Source: Anomaloglossus baeobatrachus (taxonomy: Eukaryota > Chordata > Amphibia > Anura > Aromobatidae). From it: a stretch of DNA of 64,000 bases. Position numbers and translations under genes: made by a program. The notes under the pieces are model-generated. The model searched no databases and was not told the origin of the DNA. It worked only from the letters and a program-made list of their open reading frames with translations. The DNA lies in contig NC_134360.1 of the NCBI RefSeq assembly GCF_048569485.1, forward strand, positions 207,116,164-207,180,163, written 5' to 3'. This document shows positions 55,648-64,000 of this stretch, in pieces; the stretch's first letter is position 1; each line of letters opens with the position of its first letter.

Positions 55648-56167
55648 AACTTATTCATACATTTCCATTAGGAATAAAAAAAAAAAAAAAAAAAAAAGAC
55701 CACCACAATGTAGATTTCTAAGAAAAGTTTCCGAGAAAATGTTATTTCATGGGCAAAGTAAGTATTTACCAAAAAAGAAACATCAGGTGAGATGACCGGT
55801 ACATGTTAAGGAGAATCTGTCACTAGATTTATGGTGCCCAAACCATGGGAGCACAAATCAGTGCAAAATTGCATCCGGTTATGCTTTACTCCGAAACGTT
55901 TCAGAGAAAACAAATTTGAAAAGCCATCTGGGGATGATCGGGAGAGACCTGACTCGTCCGGTGTGGCACACGGCCATGCTTCTCTTCACCTCGATTAATA
56001 GACCAGTCTTTCCCCACGTACACACACAACACAGAACTCTCAATCAACCGGAATGGGGTAGGGAGAAGCCGACTGGGAACATTATTAGACTAATCCGGTC
56101 TCTTCCTATCGTCCCCGGCTGGCTTTTCAAACGGTTATCTCTGAAATGCCGCAACATGTCAGAGTAA

Positions 56168-56573
56168 AGCCCCCATCACATTTAATGACTTACCAGCGAT
56201 CCCGAAAACGATGTGACCTGATAAGGATCGCTGGTAAGTTGCTGGTAAGTCGCTGGTGAGATTTCACACAGTCAGATCTTACCAACGACGCAGTAACGAT
56301 CAGCGACCTGTATAACTATCTTGGCGGGCGTTGGGACTGTGTTAGGAGGTCGTTGGTAGGCGTCATACACAGCGATGCGTCCTGCCCAGCAGGACATCGC
56401 CTTTGAACAAAATGGTCAAGAACATTCAGCAACGACTAGCGATCTCACAGCAGGGGCCTGATCGCTGGTAGGTGTCACACATAACGAGGTCGCAGGCGGG
56501 ATCGTTGTTGCGTCACAGAAACGGTGACGCAGCAACAATTTCGTTAGCGATCTCGTTGTGTGTGACGGGGCCT
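56168..56573. mobile_element. MITE family B, copy 5 (short form)
   Basis: The ends are AGCCCCCATCACATTTAATG and, inverted, AGGCCCCGTCACACACAACG, with TAA duplications at 56165-56167 and 56574-56576. It is 406 bp and lacks the central CGGGTAACC hairpin modules found in the longer copies, so the family has modular length variants. Confidence 0.8.
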
Positions 56574-57015
56574 TAACCCTTACCTGGCTGTAATCGCTGA
56601 ACTATTATCACATTCATGCTGCCTGCGGTTTGGGTAGCATGAATCTAATGACAGGTTCCCTTTAATATGTTAATCCGTGTATACAGTCAGTAGTTGTTAG
56701 TTACTACTTGCAGGTCTTCGCAACATTTGGAGCTTAGTGGGTTCGAGCTCAGGGAGCTAAAATCCTGATGTTTCGTTTGCATTATTAAAGTTTAATGAGA
56801 ACAGGGGGATCCAAGTTTACAGAAAATCAACACATTACTATTACATGAGGTTTGTTTAGTCTGTAAATGATATCCAGGGCGGCTTCTGGGTCCCATGTGC
56901 ATAGAGCTGCTGTAGGATCCAGCTGCTATTCTATTCATCTGGAAGTATCAGAAGTCGGAGTTCTGTACAATCAACACAACTTGTGCAAAAAGGAACATGT
57001 GGGGAACAAACTCAC

Positions 57016-57144
57016 CGCACTCCTTCAGAGGTTCATCAGACCAGTCCCGGCAGTCCTGATTAAAGTCACACACTTTCCGAATGTCAATACATTCTCCGCT
57101 TTTGCACTGAAATGTTCCTTCTGCATCGCACGGCACTTCCACTG
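57016..57144 (-). CDS. LRP8: LRP8 exon: LDLa repeat 8
   Basis: The exon encodes [40 protein letters not shown] and ECG, a full LDL-receptor class A repeat with the calcium-binding D-x-SDE end. [13 protein letters not shown] is the shared sequence of the last class A repeat in this family. The acceptor is TTGCAGCAG, a tandem NAGNAG: using the second AG starts the exon at 57141 and drops one codon (Ala or Val junction) without changing the frame. The donor is GTGAGT. Confidence 0.95.
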
Positions 57145-57227
57145 CTGCAAGAATTAAAATCAGTATTACTGGAAGTTACAATACGACTGCTCGAGTTGTA
57201 AGGTTTTGTAAAGTTAGCTGAAATTTA

Positions 57228-57811
57228 AAGAGGTGGTTGTCTAATCAGCATAGTGGTCATGCCTCAATGTAAACCTCATACAGAAGGCTTTTTTTAAATA
57301 CCTTGTTTAGTCAATTGTTTCTCTGAGCGGCGCTATTACGGTTCGCTCATCCCCTTCACGTGACCCCCGTGGCTCCGTGACCTCTGAGATCTGGTGATGT
57401 CACATCAACTTCCAGTTGACCCGGCATCACAGATACAGGCCCCAGTCTTCCTGAGTGACAGAACTGTGGGCGGTGTTTCATCACTCGTCACAACCTAACA
57501 TCGCTCCTGCTTGCAGCGCTCTTCAGCAAAGGAGAGAGCGCGCAAGATGCTGGCCTGTGATGAGCGGTGAAACGCCACCCACAACCCAGTCACTCGGTGA
57601 GACTGGATCCCGCCTGAAGTCAACGGGAAGTTGATATGACATCACTAAATCTCAGAGGTTACAGAGCCCGAGGGTCACGTGATGGGGATGAGCGGACCGC
57701 AATAGCGCCGCTCAGAGGCACAATTGACTAAACAAGGTATTAAAAAAGAAACCTCCTTTATGACGTTTACATGGATGTGTGGCCACTATGCTATGTAGTG
57801 AACCACTCCTT
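57228..57811. mobile_element. MITE with long terminal inverted repeats
   Basis: The two ends are inverted copies over about 190 bp: AATACCTTGTTTAGTCAATT, CTGAGCGGCGCTATT, GCTCATCCCC and CACGTGACCC occur on both arms. The outermost ends are AGAGGTGGTTGTCTA and, inverted, AGGAGTGGTTCACTA, flanked by TTAA-like sequence. It is about 580 bp and non-coding. The remainder, 57812-58858, is intron without a recognised feature. Confidence 0.72.
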
Positions 57812-58858
57812 TAAGACTAAACTTTGAAACCCAAATGTTATGCGACCAATATCGAGCTGCTAAATTGCATTAAGCTAATGTGGTCGCGTTGCGACACTCA
57901 AATGCTGCCACAATATGACCATGGCCAAATCACAAATCCTGATGGATTTCAAGGCGACCACATTCACATTAACCACATTATAGACATTGTCACTACTGTC
58001 CTCAAAGTGCCATGTAATATGATGGCCAAAGCTGCAGTGTCTATGTGGAAGTGCAAAGGATCTTTATTAACAGAGCTGGCTGTGCACCTCCGCGCGGACA
58101 ATGCAGCTGTGCTCACTTTGTGGCATTGGCTGCTCTCATCACTGGCTCCTGCCTGCGGCTGTCGCTAGGTGCTGTGCTGTAAACAGGAGAGAATGATGAG
58201 AACTGGCAATGACACTGTAAACCGGCTGCAGAGTCCATGCGGAGCCGCTGATTCAGCTCAGGCGGCGCTCACTTGTCCGCTGTCTATCAAGATAGCACTA
58301 AGCGCTCAGTAAGGGAAAATGGGGGGGTGCAACAGTGCACTGAGCCCTCGGCCACACCAAGAGTAGCCTGAAGCCCCTTCATCTGCATACAAAATAAAAA
58401 GTATTTTATTTTATAGCAACTAAAGCAATACAATGTTCACAAGTATGATTTCTATAGAGGCCAAGATACATTATTATTTTTATGTGAAAAATGGGAACAG
58501 AGTTCGATTTCTGTTAATACATTTTGTGCATTCATTTATTTATTTTAAACTTGAAAGCATTATTTTTGCAATTGGGTTTCATTGGAAAAAAAAAAATGGC
58601 ACGGTTTTGGCTTCTACAGGCTCTATTATTCCCCTGCATATTCAGCTTTGATTTGGTCGGTGGTGATAAATCAGCTGAGAGGAGATCAGAAAAAGACAAG
58701 AAATTAATTCCGTATTTTCCCATCAGAACAAGCTCACTGATAGATTCTCAGATAACTCACTCTGCAGCCGGCAACAGACAGCGCAGCACTGAGATTGTAG
58801 AAGGCAAACGGTGTAATATTTTTTTTTAATGGGACTCAATCAAATCAGAAAAATTGTT

Positions 58859-60139
58859 TTAACCCCTTCAGCCCCGGGGTACTTTCCGTTTTTTGCGTTT
58901 TTTGTTTTTTGCTCCCCTTCTTCCGAGAGCCGTAACTTTTTTATTTTTCCATCAATCCTGCCATATGAGTGCTTGTTTTTTGCGGGACAAGTTGTACTTT
59001 TAAATGAAACCATAAGTTTTACCATGTGGTGTACTGGAAAACAGCAAAAAAATTCCAAATGCGGAAAAATTGCAAAAAAGTGTGATGGCACAATAGTTTT
59101 TGGGTTGTTTTATTCACGGTGTTCACTATATGGTAAAACTGATGTGTGGGTATGATGCCTGAGGTCGGTGCGAGTTTGTAGACACCAAACATGTATAGGT
59201 TTACTTGTATCTAAGGGGTTAAAAAAAATTCACAAGTTTGTCCAATAAAACTGGGGCACGTTTTGCGCCATTTTCCGAAACACGTAGCGTTCTTATTTTT
59301 TGGGATCTATGGCTCAGTGACTGCTTATTTTTTGCGTCTCGAGCTGATGTTTCTAATGGTACCATTTTTGCGCAGATGCTACGTTTTGATCGCCTGTTAT
59401 TGCATTTTGCATAAAACTTGCGGCGACCAAAAAATGTAATTTTGGCGTTTGGAATTTTTTTGCCACTACGCCGTTTACCAATCAGATTAATTGATTTTAT
59501 ATTTTGATAGATCGGGCATTTCTGAACGCGGCGATACCAAATATTGGTATATTTATTTTTTAACCCTTTAATTTTCAATGGGGGGAAAGGGGGGGTGATT
59601 TGAACTTTTAGGTTTTTTGTTGTTTTTTTATTTTTTAAAACTTTTTTTAACTTTTTTTTATTTTACTAGTCCCCCTAGGGGACTATAGCGATCAGCAATT
59701 CAATCGCTATTATCTATCTGCTGATCACAGCTATACAGCTGTAAACAGCAGATACAATCACTTTCTTTTTCCCTCTGCTCTCGGCCGAGGGAAAACGAAA
59801 GTGAAGCTTCGTAGCTGCAAGCGTCATGACATGACCCTGTGCTACGATGGCAACCACAGATAGTCACGTGATCACGCACGTGACTTCCGGTGGGGGCGGC
59901 GGTAAGTAAAAAAACATGGCCGTGCGCATTTAGATCTTGCTGCCAGACTTTGGCAGCAAGATTTAAGGGGTTAATGGCCGCGGGTGGAAGTGATTCCACC
60001 CGCGGCTAGCAGGCACACATGTTAGCTGTTGAAAACAGCCGATATGTGTGCTGACCGCCGCCTGCCCGTGGCAGGGGGCGGGGCTTAACGGGACTCGCTC
60101 CATGACGGATATATCCGTCCATGGTCGTGAAGGTGTTAA
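58859..60139. mobile_element. 1.3-kb non-autonomous element, TTAA-flanked (piggyBac-like?)
   Basis: The left end is TTAACCCCTTCAGCCCCGG. The right end, inverted, is TTAACACCTTCACGACCATG. A TTAA target with ends starting CCC suggests piggyBac, but a TAA target of Harbinger type cannot be excluded. The interior is T-rich, with repeated GTTTTTTGCG blocks. The open frames inside have no recognised domain. Confidence 0.55.
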
Positions 60140-60267
60140 ATCCCTAACTATGTATTAACGTAGAAATCAAAAAATATGTCTACAGTAGCGGATGACCCCT
60201 TTAAGGAAAATGTTAGTATAGCTCCAGCCTTGATATCATGTATATAAAGTCAAGTAAACTGGATTAC

Positions 60268-60390
60268 CAGTGCGACATCCCGTCTCATCGCTGCCATCGA
60301 GGCAATCTCGGATTCCGTTACATTGATACATCCCAAATATACAGGATCCGTCACCACACTGGAACTCATCCGGGCGACAGGACACCATGG
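60268..60390 (-). CDS. LRP8: LRP8 exon: LDLa repeat 7
   Basis: A 123-bp exon that encodes [40 protein letters not shown]. It has all six cysteines and the DCLDGSDE calcium site. It enters in phase 1 and leaves in phase 1, so it could be skipped without a frameshift. The acceptor is GCCCTCACAG; the donor is GTAATC, one of the weakest in the gene. Only 86 bp separate it from the upstream exon. Confidence 0.95.
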
Positions 60391-60476
60391 CTGTGAGGGC
60401 AGAAAGCTGAGAGTTAATGTCATCTATAGATATGAGTATTCGAGCAGATCACTTTCCCTATAAACTGAACACTCAC

Positions 60477-60845
60477 GGCAATCCTTCTCGTCGGACTTGT
60501 CTTTACAGTCCTGGTCGCCGTCGCACCTCCAGCTCAGGTGAACACACTTGCCATTGCCGCACCTGAACTCCTGAGCACCACATTGGGTCACCGCCTGTGG
60601 TTGACTTTTCAGGCCACATCGATCCTCAGATTCATCTGACTGGTCTGCACAATCGGCTTGCCCATCACATACCCACTTTTCGGGGATGCACACCCCTTTT
60701 CCGCAGCGGAACTGTCCCGATTTACAAGTGACTAAGGCGCAATACTCCTCATCGCTGCCATCACCACAGGTATCGGCGCCGTCACACACAAAACTTGCAG
60801 AGATACAGAACTTATTGCTGCACTGGAATTCACCGCGTGGGCAAC
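60477..60845 (-). CDS. LRP8: LRP8 exon: LDLa repeats 4-6
   Basis: A 369-bp exon with three class A repeats, each with six cysteines and an acidic calcium site: [34 protein letters not shown] and [17 protein letters not shown] linker [11 protein letters not shown] lies between the second and third. It matches the single mammalian exon that encodes repeats 4-6 and is alternatively skipped there. Phase 1 at both ends allows skipping here too. The acceptor is ACGTTGCAG and the donor GTGAGT. Exons for the signal peptide and repeats 1-3 are not in the window. Confidence 0.95.
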
Positions 60846-61006
60846 CTGCAACGTAAGATTACAGAGACATCTTAGTATTTGTTCACACATGGCATTTTTT
60901 CTGAAGCCAAAACTGTCACACAGCGTTTTATAAGCAGCATTTTGAGGTTTTTAAGCCAGATTACGTGTGATTTGTCTACAGTACATATAAATAAAGTTAC
61001 CTTATT

Positions 61007-61062
61007 TTTCGTTTTATAAGATGCACCGGATTATAAGACGCACCCCAAATTTGAAGGAGAAA
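61007..61062. mobile_element. Fragment with GGATTATAAGACGCACCCC (repeat end)
   Basis: The text ACCTTATTTTTCGTTTTATA and GATGCACCGGATTATAAGAC resembles the ends of widespread MITEs with ATAAGACGCACC motifs. A related but diverged stretch lies at 62940-63050 (CAGATTATAAGTGCAC and GTGCATCGTATAATCC). The full element is not delimited. 60846-61006 and 61063-61624 contain no exon that I can find. Confidence 0.4.
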
Positions 61063-61624
61063 AATAGGAAAAAAAATGTTTTACTGTTAAAATGAGCGCA
61101 TCTTATGTTAGCTCACCAGAGCTCGGATGGGGTGTCGCGGCTCAGGAAGGTCGGCGATACTGCAGGCTAGAGGGGTGTCACAGCAGCAGGCACCATTGAT
61201 CTGCCAGCGGGCTTCAGAGGAGGGGGTGTCGTGGCTCAAGAGGGTCAGTGTGCAGCAGTGGAGGGTTGGCAATACTGCGGGCTCGTGGGGTGTCGCAGCG
61301 GCAAGCGCCACTGATCTGCCAGCGGACTGCAGGCTCCATTGAATCATCGGCTGCGGATGCGATAGACTTCAAGAAAATGGTCGCGGAGGTGGCGCGTACG
61401 CAGATTGGCAGTTGACGGCATAGACTTCAAGAAAACGGCCACCAAGACCAGAGATTCAAAACAGCCCGCAGATCAATGGCGCCTGCCGCCACGACACCCC
61501 ACAAGCCCGCAGTATCGCCGACCCATCATGCCGCACACTGACCCTCTTGAGCCACGACACGCCCTCCTCCAAGCCCGCTCGCAGATTAATGGCAAAGCCA
61601 CATGATGTCTTCTGAATTTGAAGT

Positions 61625-62039
61625 GAGGCTGTGTGTGCCCACGGAAGATTAAACCTGTGGATTTATCTGCGGAAAATCCGCGGATTTTCTGGATTTTCCA
61701 GATAAATCCGCAGGTTTCAGCAAGTACAGACACTCCCCGTGTTAGCCTATGGAACATGGGTAGTGCTGTGTTCATGCTGCGGATATGTGCGGCTGCGGAA
61801 TATGCTGCGGATGTCCCGCAGCCGCACGTATTTGCATGTCAATTATTTCTGCAGAATTACCTGCGGAAATCCTGGCTCTCTTATGGAGATAGAGGCCGGG
61901 ACTTCCGCAGGTAAGTCGCACGAATACCCGCAGGTTTACTGCAGCTATTTTGCTGTACTACCGCAGCTATAAATAGCTGCGGTTTCACGGGAGCAGCTGC
62001 GTGAAACCTGTGGATGTACCTGCGGATGGGCACATAGCT
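61625..62039. mobile_element. MITE with TGTGCCCAC ends
   Basis: The left end is GAGGCTGTGTGTGCCCACGG and the right end, inverted, is AAGCTATGTGCCCATCCGC. The interior is full of CTGCGGAAATC and GATTTCCGCAG-type hairpins. It has the same end type as 48265-48404. The target duplication is not clear. Confidence 0.6.
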
Positions 62040-62211
62040 TTACACTTTTTACATTTTCAGTTGGACTATTTTCCTGAAAAGTTTGGTATTGTTAGTGAAG
62101 AGCAAAAGAGAAAGATTTCATCAGGATATCAAGGAGATGGAACGACGATACCGAGATAGATGGAAGGTAAAGATGATGGAGTCACAGAGAAGATCCGCAG
62201 GCCTTCTATAA

Positions 62212-62908
62212 GGCTACTTTCACACTTGTGTTCAGCGCATTCAGTCACTATGGAGAATAGCGCAGTCCGTTAACGCACTGCGCTATGCATCCGCTGGATG
62301 ACGCAGCGTCGTTATTTTGACGCTGCGTCGGGCGGAAGGAACGCAGCATGTAACGTTTTTTTGAGCAGCGCAATCCGTAGGATTTCACTGCGCATGCTCT
62401 TTTTTTTTTTTTTTTTTTTTTAAATCACAAACTTTATTTTTGTTGTCTCTCGGTGGCCGAAGCTGAGCGCCCGCCCGCCGGCATGCCCGGCCACCGGCAA
62501 GTGAGAGCACTAAGCTGAGCGTCCGCCCGACGGCATGCCCGGCCACCGGCAAGTGACAGCGCTCAGCTGAGTGCCCAAGTGAGAGTGTTCAGCTCAGCAA
62601 CCGGCCGCCGGCAAGTGACAGCGCTCAGCTGAGCAACCGACCGCCGGCATGCCCGGCCGCCGGCATGTGAGGGCGCCCAGCTGAGTGCTCGGCAGCCGGC
62701 TATTGAGAGCGATTGGCTGATCGTTCACAATAGTCGGCTGCCGGTAAACTGTAAAGAAGAAGAAGAAGAAAAAAATAAATAAATAAAGCTTTCCGTTGTT
62801 TTGTACGATCCGTAGCATTGCGTTGTGCCACTATATGCAACGCATCCGTTGCATCAGTCACACAACGCAATGCCACGGAAGCCGTCCAACGCAAGTGTGA
62901 GAAAAGGG
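62212..62908. mobile_element. MITE with GGCTACTTTCACACTTG ends
   Basis: The left end is GGCTACTTTCACACTTGTG; the right end, inverted, is CCTTTTCTCACACTTGCGTT. TAA precedes the left end. It carries GACGCAGCGTC palindromes, a T-run (62400-62421) and a GCATGCCCGGCC tandem stretch at 62460-62700. No coding capacity. Confidence 0.5.
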
Positions 62909-62939
62909 ATCAAGTGAAGCTTTTGAAGAGAAAAGTAAG

Positions 62940-64000
62940 GTGCAAGAATTACCATAAATTTCAGATTATAAGTGCACTTTTTTTTTATAAAAAAAAAAAA
63001 AAATTTGGGAGAAAAGTGGGGGGGTGCATCGTATAATCCAGATATACCTGCTGTAGTTTTGGGGTAGAGGGGAGAAGCGGAGGGGAGAAGCAGAGGAGAG
63101 CAGGTCACAGGAGTCAGGAGCCGGCGCTGGGACAAACACTGTGCCTGCTATTAAACAAAATGAATATTCACTGCTCCCCACACCCATTAACCCAGCCAAT
63201 GGGGAGCAGTGAAAATATAACGGCAGCTGACTTCTGCATGTAGCTGTGGGCACATGGCAGTGACGTCATGTGCTGCACCGCTTACACGCTGAAGTCACTC
63301 GCCAGCATCAGAAGAGGACACCTCACGCTGGAGGAGTGAAGGGATGAAGAGTATAATCATTTATTTTTTTATGTGTGCGGCATGATGAGGGACATATATA
63401 TACGATGAGGGACATATATACCACGTTGGGGGTCATATATAACAGGATGGGCCGAGGATGAGAATCAGAACTGTTGCTGGACATAGATGGGTATGTGCAT
63501 CAAAATCAGAACTGGAGACCAGCATTGTTGACACGATCACTTTTCTCCCAATTATTCACCCATGTAAATGGGCCCAAGGTCTCCCCAGGGATTTTTTGGG
63601 GAGACGGACATTCAATAAATAAAAGGTGTGTGAGCAAACGTATGCCTCCAGCTTCTTTATTTATGCTAGAAACTAAGTTCAGAATTAATGATTTATTCCT
63701 ACAGTTGGCAAATGTGTTGCTTAATCAAAAACATGATTATGGCAGAAACCACAAGTGGGGAAGAAATATATTTAGAGTTTAGCAAAGTGATTTTCCGAGA
63801 AGTTAATAATATCTTCTGATCATGCGCTCGATATTAACCTCTGTACATGATATGATGGTTATGCTAAATATTGAGAATTCTATTCAAATTCATTCTAAAG
63901 GGTTGTGAATAGAGCAGAGATGCAATACCAGTTCCAGGTCATGCAATTGAGTGGCGCGGATCTTAAAAAAAAAAAAAAACCCCAAAGAAACAAAAACCCC
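62940..64000. other. LRP8: LRP8 upstream intron, no exon recognised
   Basis: No LDLa exon is seen on the minus strand in this stretch. It contains a repeat fragment (62940-63060), T- and A-runs, and duplicated ACGATGAGGGACATATATA near 63385-63420. The window ends in A- and C-rich sequence. Confidence 0.5.

Larger units (their letters stand above)
1774..60845 (-). other. LRP8: LRP8 (ApoER2) gene, 3' portion: 15 coding exons
   Basis: A type I membrane receptor of the LDL-receptor family; in vertebrates it binds Reelin and apoE-type ligands and signals through Dab1. The fifteen exons join without a phase error into 779 codons plus stop: LDLa 4-8, EGF-A, EGF-B, six-bladed YWTD propeller, EGF-C, O-glycosylated stalk, TM and a short tail with NFDNPVY. 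Propeller and tail residues match human LRP8 better than LDLR or VLDLR. No disabling change is seen. Intron lengths run from 86 bp to 12.2 kb. Identification rests on remembered human sequences, not a search. Confidence 0.96.

Noticed and set aside
60846-64000. Possible further upstream LDLa exon (repeat 3)
   Set aside because: No six-cysteine SDE pattern is seen on the minus strand; the stretch is repeats and unmatched intron.

Overview
This window is vertebrate nuclear DNA, most likely from an amphibian and probably a frog. The clade is inferred from the mix of repeats: intact DIRS-like tyrosine-recombinase retrotransposons, many TWA-target PIF/Harbinger-like MITEs, Tc1 elements with a TGTGCAGAATTATTAGGCAA type end, and long repeat-filled introns. 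No species-diagnostic sequence was identified.

The only host gene seen is the 3' part of LRP8 (apolipoprotein E receptor 2, ApoER2), on the minus strand from 60845 down to the stop codon at 1774. Fifteen coding exons can be placed with consensus splice sites and continuous phase: LDLa repeats 4-6 in one exon, LDLa 7, LDLa 8, EGF-A, EGF-B, five beta-propeller exons, EGF-C, a Thr-rich O-glycosylation exon, the juxtamembrane/TM exon, the TM/cytoplasmic exon with NFDNPVY, and a 12-codon terminal exon ending SLEDDGLP. They encode 779 residues. The signal peptide and LDLa 1-3 lie beyond 64000. Several exon lengths (120, 126, 172, 228, 119, 140, 142, 153) equal those of human LDLR as I recall them. 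The mammalian proline-rich 59-residue tail exon is not seen; its intron is mostly a 41-42-bp minisatellite.

Layout from left to right: 1-1773 holds a MITE end, a 14-bp minisatellite and the 3' UTR. 1813-4426 is the last intron with a 1.8-kb minisatellite. 4606-14730 is a 10-kb intron built of a tandem 0.3-kb repeat hit by MITEs, plus a whole-looking 6-kb DIRS element nested inside another MITE. 14800-20495 holds exons 16-15, a hAT MITE and a second minisatellite that almost touches a splice donor. 20638-29385 holds a TA-target element, MITEs and an L1 relic split by a MITE. 30781-42995 holds two DIRS copies joined head to tail. 43224-47100 holds a CCAAT-box minisatellite and a Tc1 element. 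47227-60267 holds palindromic elements, a Tc1 relic, a CR1/L2-type LINE end and nested MITEs. 60846-64000 has no exon seen, only repeats.

The most unusual signals are: (1) the head-to-tail DIRS pair whose junction reproduces the element's own internal circle-junction sequence; (2) a DIRS copy with a decayed interior but indistinguishable terminal repeats; (3) a minisatellite with twelve perfect NF-Y-type CCAAT boxes; (4) two different MITEs at the same base position of neighbouring repeat units; (5) a 257-bp near-perfect hairpin carrying a hammerhead-like core.
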